From Micromonospora sp. CB01531 (lineage in GTDB: Bacteria; Actinomycetota; Actinomycetes; Mycobacteriales; Micromonosporaceae), in the NCBI RefSeq assembly GCF_001905095.1, contig NZ_LWLS01000078.1, forward strand, positions 1 to 64,000: a DNA stretch of 64,000 nt, read 5' to 3'. Positions 27,790 to 37,995 of this stretch are shown in pieces. The notes below the pieces were generated by a model. That model did no database searches and had not been told where the DNA came from. It worked only from the letters and a program-made list of their open reading frames with translations. The position numbers and the translations under genes are program-made. Every line of letters starts with the position of its first letter. Positions within the stretch are counted from its first letter, which is position 1.

Positions 27790-30700
27790 TCAGCGCGCGC
27801 GTTTCAGCTCGGCGGCGATGACCGGGCCGATCTCGGTGAGCGGACCCTGGCGCATCATCGTCGTGTGGTGGCAGTCGATCGGGTACTCGTCGACGGTGCC
27901 GTCGACGTGTTCGTGCCAGGCGGCGGCCGCCCGGTCGCCGTCGCGGACCGCGGTGAGGTAGACGACGTTCCCGCGGAACCGCCCGGGCGGGGTCCGCTCG
28001 AGGATCCGGTGGGTGTGCAGGCCGCTCTCCACGAGCGTGTCCAGGTCCTCGCCGGTGGCGCCCACGTCGTCGCCGATGGCCAGCGCGATCGCCGCGCGGT
28101 CCGCGCTGCCAGCCCGCGGGACGGAGTCCAGCAGGGCGAGGAACCGGACCTGATCGCCGTCGCGCTGCAACCGGCAGGCGAGCGCGTGCGCGATGGTTCC
28201 GCCCGCCGACCAGCCCAGCAGGTGGTACGGGCCGATGGGCTGGATCGCCCGGAGCTCGGCCAGGTAGTCGTCGACCAACGCGTCCAGATCCTCCGGCGGG
28301 CAGCTGCGCCGAGCCTGCAGGCCGTACACGGGCCGGTCCGGCAGATAGGGCAGCAGGCCCGCGTAGCACCAGCTGAGCCCGGAGACCGGGTGTACGCAGA
28401 ACAGCGCCGGCGCGGCGCCGGTGGCCCGGATGGGCACCAGCACGTCGACCGCGGCATCCGGCGGGGCGGCCTGGTCGAGCCGCTGCGCCAGCGCCTCGGG
28501 CGTCGGCGCGGCGAAGAGCGTACGCATGCTCAGGTCCACGCCCAGCGCCGAGCGGATGCGGGCCATCAGCTTGACCGCCAGCAGCGAGTGACCGCCGAGT
28601 TCGAAGAAGCCGTCGCCGACCCCGACGCGCTCAAGTCCGAGCGCCTCGGCGAACAGGCCGCACAGGGCCACCTCGCGGGCGGTCCGCGGGGCGCGGTCGG
28701 TCGTCGAGGCCTCCGGGCCCGGTAGCGCCTTCCGGTCGATCTTGCGGCTCGGGGTGACCGGGAAGGCGTCCAGGGCTACGAAGGCCGACGGGACCAGGTG
28801 GGCCGGCACGCGGTCGCGCAACCAGTCCCGCAACTCGGCCGGCTCCGGCGGCTCGGACACCGGGATCAGGTACGCGACGAGGCGCGGGTCGCCCGGCCGG
28901 TCCTCGCGCACCACAGCCACGGACTGCGCCACCTGGGGATGTTCGGTCAGTACGGCCTCGACCTCGCCGAGTTCGATCCGGAAGCCGCGCAGCTTCACCT
29001 GGCCGTCCGCCCGGCCCAGGAACTCCAGGTTCCCGTTCCGCCAGCGCACCAGGTCGCCGGTGCGGTACATCCGATCGCCGGGACCGCCGAGCGGGTTCGC
29101 CACGAACCGCTCCGCGGTGACGCCCGGCCGGCGCAGGTAGCCCCGGGCGAGACCGGGACCCGCGAGGTACAGCTCGCCGGGCACGCCGGGTGGCACCGGC
29201 CGCAGCGCGGCGTCCAGCACGTACAGGCGCATGTCCCGGACCGCCCGCCCGATGGGCGGGATGCCCGTCCCGGTGAGCGGGTCGCTGACCGTGGCGACGA
29301 CGGTCGCCTCCGTGGGGCCGTAGCCGTTGACCAACGTGCGCCCGGACGACCACCGGGCCGCCAGGTCCGCCGAGCAGGCCTCGCCGCCGACCAGCACAGT
29401 GACCGTTGGCGGGAGGTCGCCCGGATCCAGCGCGGCCAGCGATGACGGCGGCAGGGTCAGCTGGGTGATGCCGCGCCGGACCACCAGCTCGGCCAGCGCG
29501 GGACCGGGCAGCAGCTGCTCCGGCGGCGCCAACACCAGCCGGGCCCCGGTCAGCAGCGCCAGGCACAGGTCCCACACCGACGCGTCGAAGCTCGGCGAGG
29601 CGAACTGCAGGACCGCGTCGCCGGGCCCGGCCCCGATCCGCTCCGCCTGGTACGCGGCGAGCGCGGCCAGGCCGGAGTGCGAGACCACCACGCCCTTCGG
29701 CCGGCCGGTCGAGCCGGATGTGTAGATCAGGTAGGCCGGGTTGCGCGGGTCCGGCCGGCGCACGGCGGTGTCCGGCGGAACCACCGGTGACGCGGCGTCG
29801 AGCAGGATGACCGGGCAGTCGTGCGCGGGCAGCGCCGGTGCGATCGGCCCGGTGCTGACCAGCAGGACCGGCCGGGCGTCCCGGAGCAGGTAGGCGATCC
29901 GCTCGCCGGGGTACTCCGGGTCCACCGGCAGGTAGGCCGCGCCGGCCTTCTGCACGGCGAGGATCGCGGCGATCAGGCCGGCCGAGCGTGGCAGCGCCAG
30001 TGCGACCACGTCCTCCGGGCCGACGCCGCGCGCGGCGAACGTCCGGGCCAGCTCGTCGGCCCGCGCGTTCAGCTCGGCGTACGTCCAGGTGACCTCGTCG
30101 TCGGACACCGCGACGGCGTCCCAGTGCGCGGCGGCCGCCGCCTCGAACATCGCGGGGAACGTGCGCGGCTCCACCGGCGTACCGGTCCCGGCCGGCAGCA
30201 CCGCCCACCGCTCGGCGGCCGAGAGCAGCTCGTACGTGCTGATCGGCGTGTCCGGGTCGGCGGCGGCCGCGGTCAGCACCCGGATGAACCGGTCGGCCAG
30301 GGCCGCCGCGGTGGACGCGTCGAACAGGTCCGCCCGGTACACCAGGGCGCCCTCGATGCCGTCGCCGTCCTCGCTCAGGTTGACGGTGAGGTCGAACTTC
30401 GCGCCCACGTCGCCGACCGGCTCCGGCGCGGCGTGCAGGCCCGGCAGGTCGAGCTCGGGTTCGACGGTGTTCTGCAGAACCAGCGCCACCTGGAAGAGCG
30501 GATGGCCGGCCAGCGACCGGGCCGGGTTGAGGATCTCGACGAGGCGTTCGAACGGCAGGTCCTGATGGGCCAGCGCGGCCAGGTCGCGGTCCTTCACCCG
30601 GGCCAGCAGGCGCCGGAACGTGGGATCGCCGGAGGTGTCGGTGCGCAGCACGATCGTGTTGACGAAGAACCCGACCAGGTCGTCGAGGGACTCGTCGTGG

Positions 30701-33700
30701 CGGCCGGCCACGACCGAGCCGATCGGCAGGTCCGTGCCGGCACCACAGCGGGTCAGCAGCGTGGCCAGCCCGGCCTGGAGCGCCATGAACAGGGTGCAGC
30801 CGTGCTCCTGGGCGAGTCCCGCCAGCCTCCGCTGCACCTCGGCGGGGATCCGGAAGTCGACCGCCCCGCCCCGTCCTTCGGCGGTGGCACCGCGCGGCCG
30901 GTCCGTCGGGAGGTCGAGCAGCTCCGGGATGCCGTCGAGCGCCTCCCTCCAGTACGCGACCTGCCGGGCCAGGGTGCTCTCCGGGTCGGCCTCGTCGCCG
31001 AGCGCCTCCCGCTGCCAGAGGGTGTAGTCCGCGTACTGGACGGCCAGCGGCTCCCAGTCCGGGGCCGCGCCGGTGAGCCGGGCGCGGTAGGCGGTGCCGA
31101 GGTCCCGGGCCAGCGGCGCGAGGGACCAGCCGTCGCTCGCGATGTGGTGCAGCACCAGCAGCAGCACGTGTTCGTCGGCGGCGAGCCGGAACAGGTGCGC
31201 CCGCAGCGGGAGGGCCCCGCTCAGGTCGAAGCCGGTACCGCAGGCGGTGCTGATGGCCTGTTCCAGCTCCCCGGCCGGGACCTCGGTGACGATCAGCTCG
31301 GGCCGCGCCGTGGCGGCGTCGAGGACGACCTGGCGCGGTTCGTCGTCCACCTCGGGCAGCGCGGTGCGCAGCGCCTCGTGTCGGCCGGTGACGTCCGCGA
31401 GGGCCTGCCGGAGCGCAGCGGTGTCCAGCGTGCCGGTCAGCCGCAGCGCGAACGGCAGGTTGTAGGTCGAGTCCGAGCCGGTCAGCCGGTCCAGGAACCA
31501 CAGCCGCTGCTGGGCGAAGGACAACGGCAGGACCTCCGGCCGTACGCGGGCGCGCAGTTCCGGCCGCTCCCCGCCGCGGCCCGCCGCGGCGAGCTGGTCG
31601 GCGAGCCCGGCCACGGTCGGCGTCTCGAACAGCGCCCGTACCGGCAGGTCCGCGCCGAAGGTCGAGCGGATCCGGGTGATCAGGCGGGTGGCCAGCAGCG
31701 AGTGTCCGCCGAGGGCGAAGAAGTCGTCGTCGATGCCGACCGCCGGCACCCCGAGCAGGTCGGCGAACAGGCCCGCCAGGGCCCGCTCCGCCGGGGTGCG
31801 CGGCTTCCGGGAGACCGCCGCGACGAAGGCCGGCGCAGGCAGCTTCTTCTTGTCGGCCTTGCCGCTGGTGTTCAGCGGGATCCGGTCGAGCGGCACCACG
31901 ACGGCGGGCACCATGTAGTCCGGCAGCGACCGGGCGGCGAAGGCGCGCAGCTCGGCCGGGTCGGGCGTGCCGTCCTCGGCCGGCACCACGTACGCGACCA
32001 GGCGCGGGTCGCCCGGCCGGTCCGCCCGGGCCACGACGACCGCCTGGGTCACCGCCGGGTGACCGGCGAGCACCGCCTCGATCTCGCCCGGCTCGATCCG
32101 GAATCCGCGGATCTTGACCTGGTCGTCGGTCCGGCCGAGGTACTCCAGGGTGCCGCCGGCCTGCCAGCGGACCAGGTCGCCGGTGCGGTACATCCGGGAA
32201 CCGGGCGCGCCGAACGGGTCGGCGACGAACCGGGTCGCGGTGAGGCCGGGGCGGCCGAGGTAGCCGCGGGCCAGCCCGGCGCCGGCCAGGTACAGCTCAC
32301 CGGCCACCCCGGGCGGCACCGGCTGCAGGTCCGGGCTCAGCACGTACGCCCGGGTGTTGGCCAGCGGGCGGCCGAGCGACACCGGCCGGCCGGCGGCGAT
32401 GGGGCTGCCGAGGGTGTCCACCGTGCACTCGGTGGGTCCGTAGTAGTTGTAGGCGGCGGTCCGCGGCGCGGCGCCGATCTCCTCCCACAGCGTGGCGTCG
32501 ATGGCCTCGCCGCCGATCGACACCATCGCCGGGGTGTGCCGGCCGTCGTCCTCGAGCAGCCCGGCGGCCAGCAGCGGCGCCGCGTACGAGGGGGTCACGT
32601 CGAGGAAGTCGATGCCGTGCTTCCCCACGTACCCGACGAGCGCGTCGGCGTCGGCGCGCAGCTCCTCGCCGATGACGTGCAGCGTGTGCCCGTCGGCCAG
32701 CCAGAGCAGCTCCTCCCAGGAGGTGTCGAAGGAGAACGAGGCGGTGATCGCCACCTGGACCGGGTGCCGGGCGGCCATCGGCGCGAACAGCGTGGACCGG
32801 TGCTCGTGGTACAGGTTCACCAGGCTCCGATGCTCCACGACGACCGCCTTGGGTCGGCCGGTGGAGCCGGAGGTGTAGATCAGGTAGGCCGGGTGCCGCG
32901 GGTGCAGCGGCCGGACCCGCTCGTCGGGGTCGACGTCGTCGGCGGCGAAGCCGGCCAGCAGCTCCTCGTCGAGCTCGGTGAGCACCAGGGCGGGCGTCGC
33001 GTCCTCGAGCATCGAGGCGGCCCGGTCGCGGGGCATGGCCGGGTCGATCGGTAGGTAGGCCGCACCGGCCTTGAGCACGCCGAGGATCGCCACCACCACG
33101 TCGGTGGTGCGCGGCAGGATCAGCGCGACCCGGTCCTCCGGGCCGATCCCGGCCGCGATCAGGTAGCGGGCCAGCCGGTTCGCGCGGGCGTGGAGTTCGG
33201 CGTGGGTGAGCCGACCGTCCCGGCCCACCACGGCGAGCTGGTCCGGCGTGCGGCGGGCGGTCCGCTCGAACAGCTCCGGCACGGTCACCGGCTCGATCGC
33301 GCGGCCGGTGTCGTTCCACTCGTCGAGAACCTGCCGCCGCTCCGCGTCGTCGAGCAGCTCGCAGCTGCCCAGCTCGGCGTCCGGGTCGGCGGCCAGCCCG
33401 GTCAGCAACGTCTCGAAGTGGCGCAGCAGCCGGTCGGCGGTGGCGGCGTCGAACAGGTCGCTGTTGTACTCCAGCCGGCACAGCAGGCCGTCGCCGCGCT
33501 GGTAGATGTCCAACGACAGGTCGACCTGAGCGCTGCCGAGGCCGGGGTTCGGCCGGTCGCGGACCTCGATCCCGGTCAGGTCGAGCGGGTTGTCGTTGAG
33601 GTTCAGCAGGTTGAACATCACCTGGAAGAGCGGGTTGCGGCTGGGGTCGCGGGGCGGATTCAGCTCCTCGACCAGCCGCTCGAACGGCACCTCCTGGTGC

Positions 33701-36700
33701 GCGAACGCGCCCATCGCGGTCTGGCGGACCCGCGCCAGCAGGCCGGCGAAGGACAGCCGGCGGTCGACCTCTGTGCGCAGCACCAGCGTGTTGACGAAGA
33801 AGCCGATCATCCGCTCGAGCTCGACCTCGGTGCGTCCGGCGACCGGTGTGCCGACGCAGATGTCGGTGGCGCCGGTGTAGCGGTGCAGCAGCGCCTGGAA
33901 GCCGCCGAGCAGGGTCATGTAGAGCGTGGCGTCGTGCTTGCGGCCGAGCCGTTCCAGGTCGGTCCGCAGGCCGGCGGAGAGCCAGCGGTCCGCGATCGCG
34001 CCGTGGTTGGTCTGCACCCGGGGCCGCGGCCGGTCGGTGGGCAGCTCGAGACCCGCGGGCACGTCCGCGAGGCGGTCGGTCCAGTACGCCAGGTCGGCGT
34101 CGAGGATGGTGGCGAGTCGGTCGCGCTGCCAGAGGGTGTAGTCGCCGTACTGGACGGGCAGTTCCGCCAGCGGTGACTCCCGGCCGGCCAGGAAGGCGTT
34201 GTACAGCTGGGCGATCTCGTCGCAGAGGAGGTCCAGCGACCAGCCGTCGATGACGATGTGGTGCACGCAGATCGCGAGGATGTGCCGGTTCTCGCCGGTA
34301 CGGAAGACGGTCGCGCGCAGCAGCGGGCCGGTCGCGAGGTCGAAGGGCCGGCGCAGGTCGTCGGCCAGCCGCCGGTCCTGCTCCGCCTCGTCGGCGCCGG
34401 CGATGTCGACCAGCGGCAGGTCCACCGGCGCGGGCGGGAGCACCACCTGGACCGGCTCGCCGTCGCGCTCGGGCAGCACGGTCCGGAGCACCTGGTGCCG
34501 CCGGACCACCTCGGAGATCGCGTCGCGCAGCGTCTCGACCGCGAGCGCGCCGGCGAGGTCCAGGACGAGCGGGATGGCGTACGCGAGGTCGGCCCCGGAC
34601 TGCTCGAGGAACCACAGACGCCGCTGCATGAACGCGGCCGGCAGCGGCCCGTCCGACTCCGCCCGGGGGACGATCGCCTGTCGCCGGGCGGTGCCGGATC
34701 CGCCGACCACCCGGGCGAGCCCGGCCACCGTCGGGTTGTCCAGCACCGCCTCGAGCGGGATCTCCGTCTCGAACCGTACCCGCAGCCGGGATGCCAGCTG
34801 GGTGGCGAGCAGCGAGTGCCCGCCCAGCTCGAAGAAGTTGTCGTGGATCCCGATGCTGGTCAGTCCGAGCAACTCCCGCCACACTGCGGCGACCGCCTCC
34901 TCGGTCGCGTCGCGCGGCCCGTCCGCGAGGTCGTCGTCCTCCTCGGGCGCGTCGGCTGTGGCCGGCGGCTCCGGGTCGGTGCTGCGCGGCTCCTCGTCGA
35001 GGTGCCACCAGCGGCCGCCGCGCCACGCGTGCACCCCGCCGAGGGCGGCCGGCGCGCGCACCGGTGCATCGCCCTGGTCGAGGTCGAACACCGTGATCGG
35101 CGCCGCCCGGCGCAGGCGCTCCACCAGGTCCGGCACCGGGCCCTCGCCGACCAGGCCGCTGCCGAGCAGCAGCAGTCGTACCCCGGCGGGGGCGGCCTGC
35201 TCGGCGAGCCGCGGCAGTCCGTCCAGGACCTCGGGGTCGTCCTCGACCGCCACCGCCACGGCGGGCGCGACCGCGCCCTCGGCTGTGGCCAGCGCGTCGG
35301 TCAGCGCAGCCGGCCGGATCGCGGCCGGGTCCGCGGCCATGGCGGCGACGAGCTCCGGCGCCCGCACCTGGCCGACGGTCACGATCATGTCGTGCTGCTG
35401 CGCGGCACCCGGCGCGCCCGCCGCCCGGGGCCTTGCGCTCTCGCAGTCGATCCGCTCGAACGGGTGTGGCGGCAGCGCGCACCGGCCCGGCTCGTCCAGC
35501 AGATCGTCGATCGGGATCTCGAAGCCGCGCTCCCACAGCTTGCCGAGCGCGGCGAGCAGGCTCTCCTCCTCGCCGTCCTCGGCCCGCCCGCTCACCGGCA
35601 CGGCCAGGTGCCCGGCGGTCCAGGCCGGGTGCCCGAGCAGCATCCGGGTCATGGTCTGGCCGGGTCCCAGCTCGACGAAGACCCGGCACGAGCTGCCCAG
35701 CAGGGTGTCCACGCAGCCGGACAGCCGTACCGTGCTCGACGCGTGGTCGGCCCAGTAGTCACCGCGGACGGTCGCCGCCGGGTCGGCCCAGTCGCCGGTG
35801 AGGTTGGACAGGTACGGCAGGGCGGGCGTCGTGTTCGGGATCTCCTCGAAGATCCGGCCGAGCCGCTCGGCGGCCGGCCGGATCGCCTCCGTGTGGTAGG
35901 CGCCGCCGAGGTCCAGCACCCGGTCGCCGACCCCGTCGGCCTGCAGCCGGTCGATCAGCTCGGTCGGGCCGGCCAGCACCGAGTACCGCGGCGCCTCGAT
36001 CGCCACGGTCAGGCCCGGCCGGGTGGCCAGCAACTCGCGCACCTCGTCTGGGGGCGCGGACACGGCCAGCATCCGGCCCGGCTCGACGGCGCTGAGGATG
36101 CTGCCGCGCTCGTGTACGAGCCGCAGCGCGTCCGAGGGGGTCCACAGCCCGGCGACGGCCGCGGCGACGACCTCGCCGGCGCTGTGGCCGAGCAAGGCTT
36201 TCGGCTCGATGCCGTACGCCTGCAGTTGCCGGGCGAAGGAGAACCCGATGGCGAACAGGGCGAGCTGCTCGTTCCGCAGGCTGCGCAGCCAGTCCAGGTC
36301 GGCGTCCGGGCGCAGCACCGGGCAGAGGTCGATGTCGTACCGCTGGCGGCACTCGGTCGCGAGCGCGTCGAACGTCTCGCGGAAGACCGGCAGCCGGCGG
36401 TGTGCGGCGGCGCCGAAGCCGGACCGCAGCACGCTGGTGCCGGGGAACAGGAACGCGATGTCCCGCTCGCCGGTCGCCCTGGCGGGCGGCGGTGCGGAGC
36501 GCAGCGCCTCGGCCGCCTGGGCCCGGTCGGTGACCACCACGGCGCTGCGGTGCGGGAAGCGCCGCCGCCCCGCGGCCAGGGTGAACGCGACGTCGTCCAG
36601 CGTGTCGTCGGTGGACTCCAGGTGCCCGGCGAGGTCGGCCCGCATCGTGCGGACGGCCGCCGGCGTCGAGCCGGACAGGCAGAACACCCGGGGCTTCGAC

Positions 36701-37995
36701 CCGGCCGGCGCGGCCTGGCGCGAAGGCGGCGACTCCAGCACGACGTGCGCGTTGGTGCCGCCCACCCCGAAGGCGCTCACCCCGGCCAGGACCGGGCCTT
36801 CGGCGGGCAGCGGGGCGAGCTCGGCGGCGATCTGGAACGGGGAGGTGTCCAGCTCCAGGCCCGGGTTCGGCTCCCGGAAGTGCAGCGTGGGCACGACCTC
36901 CCGGTGCCTCAGCATGAGCGCGGTCTTGATCAGTCCGGCCGCGCCGGCCGCGGCGCCGGTGTGGCCGATGTTGCTCTTCACCGCGCCGAGCCGGCAGAAC
37001 CCGACCCGGTCGGTGGACTCGCGGAACGCCGCGGTGAGCGCCGCCACCTCGATCGGGTCGCCCACCCGCGTCGCCGTGCCGTGCGCCTCCACGTACGCGA
37101 TGTCGCCGGCCTCGACCCCGGCCTGCGCCTGGGCGAACTGGATCACGTCGCGCTGCCCGGCGAACGACGGCGCGCTGTAGCCGATCTTCGCGCCGCCGTC
37201 GTTGTTCAGCGCCGAACCACGGATCACCGCGACGATCCGGTCGCGGTCGGCGAGCGCGTCCTCGAGCCGCCGCAGCACCACCACGGCAACCCCGCTGCTG
37301 CCCACCGTGCCGCTGGCCGCGGCGTCGAACGGCCGGCAGTGGCCGTCCGCCGACTCGATGTAACCCTCCTCGTACAGATAGCCGGTGACCTGCGGCAGCC
37401 AGAGCGAGGCGCCACCGGCGAGGGCGGCGTCGCACTCGAAGTTCAGCAGGCTCTGCGCCGCCTGGTGCACCGCCACCAACGAGGTGGAGCAGGCGGTCTG
37501 CACGGTCATCGCCGGGCCGCGCAGGCCAAGCTTGTACGCGACCCGAGTGGCGAGGTAGTCCTTGTCGTAGCCGATCATCCGGGACAGGCCGTCCCCGCCG
37601 GAGCCCTGCAGCGCCGGGTTCATCATGTCGCAGCCCGCGTAGACGCCGATCCAACCGCCGAACCGTTCGGGATCGATGCCCGCGTCATCCAGGGCCACCG
37701 ACGCCGACTCCAAGAACACCCGCTGCTGCGGGTCCATGGCCGCCGCCTCGGCCGGGCTGTATCCGAAGAACCGGCGGTCGAAGCACTCGCCGCCCGCCAG
37801 CACGCCGCGCGCCGGCACGTACCGGGGGTGCCGGGCCAGCGCCGGGTCCACCCCCGCGGCGAGGAGCTCGGCGAGCTCGAACCGGCTGATGCCCTCGACC
37901 CCGTCGCGCAGGTTCCGCCAGTACTGCCCGACGTTCTCGGCCCCGGGGAGACGGCAGGCCAGCCCGACGATCGCGATCGCGTTGCCCTCGCTCAT
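27790..37995 (-). CDS. Hybrid PKS-NRPS: KS-AT-(KR remnant)-T-C-A-T-C-A-T-TE
   Basis: The 3401-residue terminal synthase starts with MSEGNAIAIVGLACRLPG. The KS has TACSTS with Cys near residue 169, AHGTAT and SNIGHT. The AT has GHSAGE with Ser near 605. Residues ~865-1000 resemble the structural start of a KR ending in RGGRWWHL, with no catalytic KR. Then come T (~1058), C (HHIVIDG, ~1244), A (YTSGSTGRPK, ~1709), T (~2098), C (HHIASDG, ~2284), A (~2760), T (~3135) and a thioesterase with GWSAGG near 3262 and DCHH. By eye the first A code is about DTEDSGYVDK, whose acidic residues suggest a basic substrate. The second, about DAWTLGGVVK, resembles aromatic codes. The AT extender choice is unclear. 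The ATG overlaps the upstream stop as ATGA. An open frame extends upstream to 38286 but lacks homology. Confidence 0.93.
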   Translation of the reverse strand: MSEGNAIAIVGLACRLPGAENVGQYWRNLRDGVEGISRFELAELLAAGVDPALARHPRYVPARGVLAGGECFDRRFFGYSPAEAAAMDPQQRVFLESASVALDDAGIDPERFGGWIGVYAGCDMMNPALQGSGGDGLSRMIGYDKDYLATRVAYKLGLRGPAMTVQTACSTSLVAVHQAAQSLLNFECDAALAGGASLWLPQVTGYLYEEGYIESADGHCRPFDAAASGTVGSSGVAVVVLRRLEDALADRDRIVAVIRGSALNNDGGAKIGYSAPSFAGQRDVIQFAQAQAGVEAGDIAYVEAHGTATRVGDPIEVAALTAAFRESTDRVGFCRLGAVKSNIGHTGAAAGAAGLIKTALMLRHREVVPTLHFREPNPGLELDTSPFQIAAELAPLPAEGPVLAGVSAFGVGGTNAHVVLESPPSRQAAPAGSKPRVFCLSGSTPAAVRTMRADLAGHLESTDDTLDDVAFTLAAGRRRFPHRSAVVVTDRAQAAEALRSAPPPARATGERDIAFLFPGTSVLRSGFGAAAHRRLPVFRETFDALATECRQRYDIDLCPVLRPDADLDWLRSLRNEQLALFAIGFSFARQLQAYGIEPKALLGHSAGEVVAAAVAGLWTPSDALRLVHERGSILSAVEPGRMLAVSAPPDEVRELLATRPGLTVAIEAPRYSVLAGPTELIDRLQADGVGDRVLDLGGAYHTEAIRPAAERLGRIFEEIPNTTPALPYLSNLTGDWADPAATVRGDYWADHASSTVRLSGCVDTLLGSSCRVFVELGPGQTMTRMLLGHPAWTAGHLAVPVSGRAEDGEEESLLAALGKLWERGFEIPIDDLLDEPGRCALPPHPFERIDCESARPRAAGAPGAAQQHDMIVTVGQVRAPELVAAMAADPAAIRPAALTDALATAEGAVAPAVAVAVEDDPEVLDGLPRLAEQAAPAGVRLLLLGSGLVGEGPVPDLVERLRRAAPITVFDLDQGDAPVRAPAALGGVHAWRGGRWWHLDEEPRSTDPEPPATADAPEEDDDLADGPRDATEEAVAAVWRELLGLTSIGIHDNFFELGGHSLLATQLASRLRVRFETEIPLEAVLDNPTVAGLARVVGGSGTARRQAIVPRAESDGPLPAAFMQRRLWFLEQSGADLAYAIPLVLDLAGALAVETLRDAISEVVRRHQVLRTVLPERDGEPVQVVLPPAPVDLPLVDIAGADEAEQDRRLADDLRRPFDLATGPLLRATVFRTGENRHILAICVHHIVIDGWSLDLLCDEIAQLYNAFLAGRESPLAELPVQYGDYTLWQRDRLATILDADLAYWTDRLADVPAGLELPTDRPRPRVQTNHGAIADRWLSAGLRTDLERLGRKHDATLYMTLLGGFQALLHRYTGATDICVGTPVAGRTEVELERMIGFFVNTLVLRTEVDRRLSFAGLLARVRQTAMGAFAHQEVPFERLVEELNPPRDPSRNPLFQVMFNLLNLNDNPLDLTGIEVRDRPNPGLGSAQVDLSLDIYQRGDGLLCRLEYNSDLFDAATADRLLRHFETLLTGLAADPDAELGSCELLDDAERRQVLDEWNDTGRAIEPVTVPELFERTARRTPDQLAVVGRDGRLTHAELHARANRLARYLIAAGIGPEDRVALILPRTTDVVVAILGVLKAGAAYLPIDPAMPRDRAASMLEDATPALVLTELDEELLAGFAADDVDPDERVRPLHPRHPAYLIYTSGSTGRPKAVVVEHRSLVNLYHEHRSTLFAPMAARHPVQVAITASFSFDTSWEELLWLADGHTLHVIGEELRADADALVGYVGKHGIDFLDVTPSYAAPLLAAGLLEDDGRHTPAMVSIGGEAIDATLWEEIGAAPRTAAYNYYGPTECTVDTLGSPIAAGRPVSLGRPLANTRAYVLSPDLQPVPPGVAGELYLAGAGLARGYLGRPGLTATRFVADPFGAPGSRMYRTGDLVRWQAGGTLEYLGRTDDQVKIRGFRIEPGEIEAVLAGHPAVTQAVVVARADRPGDPRLVAYVVPAEDGTPDPAELRAFAARSLPDYMVPAVVVPLDRIPLNTSGKADKKKLPAPAFVAAVSRKPRTPAERALAGLFADLLGVPAVGIDDDFFALGGHSLLATRLITRIRSTFGADLPVRALFETPTVAGLADQLAAAGRGGERPELRARVRPEVLPLSFAQQRLWFLDRLTGSDSTYNLPFALRLTGTLDTAALRQALADVTGRHEALRTALPEVDDEPRQVVLDAATARPELIVTEVPAGELEQAISTACGTGFDLSGALPLRAHLFRLAADEHVLLLVLHHIASDGWSLAPLARDLGTAYRARLTGAAPDWEPLAVQYADYTLWQREALGDEADPESTLARQVAYWREALDGIPELLDLPTDRPRGATAEGRGGAVDFRIPAEVQRRLAGLAQEHGCTLFMALQAGLATLLTRCGAGTDLPIGSVVAGRHDESLDDLVGFFVNTIVLRTDTSGDPTFRRLLARVKDRDLAALAHQDLPFERLVEILNPARSLAGHPLFQVALVLQNTVEPELDLPGLHAAPEPVGDVGAKFDLTVNLSEDGDGIEGALVYRADLFDASTAAALADRFIRVLTAAAADPDTPISTYELLSAAERWAVLPAGTGTPVEPRTFPAMFEAAAAAHWDAVAVSDDEVTWTYAELNARADELARTFAARGVGPEDVVALALPRSAGLIAAILAVQKAGAAYLPVDPEYPGERIAYLLRDARPVLLVSTGPIAPALPAHDCPVILLDAASPVVPPDTAVRRPDPRNPAYLIYTSGSTGRPKGVVVSHSGLAALAAYQAERIGAGPGDAVLQFASPSFDASVWDLCLALLTGARLVLAPPEQLLPGPALAELVVRRGITQLTLPPSSLAALDPGDLPPTVTVLVGGEACSADLAARWSSGRTLVNGYGPTEATVVATVSDPLTGTGIPPIGRAVRDMRLYVLDAALRPVPPGVPGELYLAGPGLARGYLRRPGVTAERFVANPLGGPGDRMYRTGDLVRWRNGNLEFLGRADGQVKLRGFRIELGEVEAVLTEHPQVAQSVAVVREDRPGDPRLVAYLIPVSEPPEPAELRDWLRDRVPAHLVPSAFVALDAFPVTPSRKIDRKALPGPEASTTDRAPRTAREVALCGLFAEALGLERVGVGDGFFELGGHSLLAVKLMARIRSALGVDLSMRTLFAAPTPEALAQRLDQAAPPDAAVDVLVPIRATGAAPALFCVHPVSGLSWCYAGLLPYLPDRPVYGLQARRSCPPEDLDALVDDYLAELRAIQPIGPYHLLGWSAGGTIAHALACRLQRDGDQVRFLALLDSVPRAGSADRAAIALAIGDDVGATGEDLDTLVESGLHTHRILERTPPGRFRGNVVYLTAVRDGDRAAAAWHEHVDGTVDEYPIDCHHTTMMRQGPLTEIGPVIAAELKRAR

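Noticed and set aside
29821..33054. 1077-codon plus-strand open frame inside the PKS-NRPS gene
   Set aside because: It is antisense to well-supported A, T and C domains. It has Arg/Val/Gly-rich low-complexity sequence and no motif.
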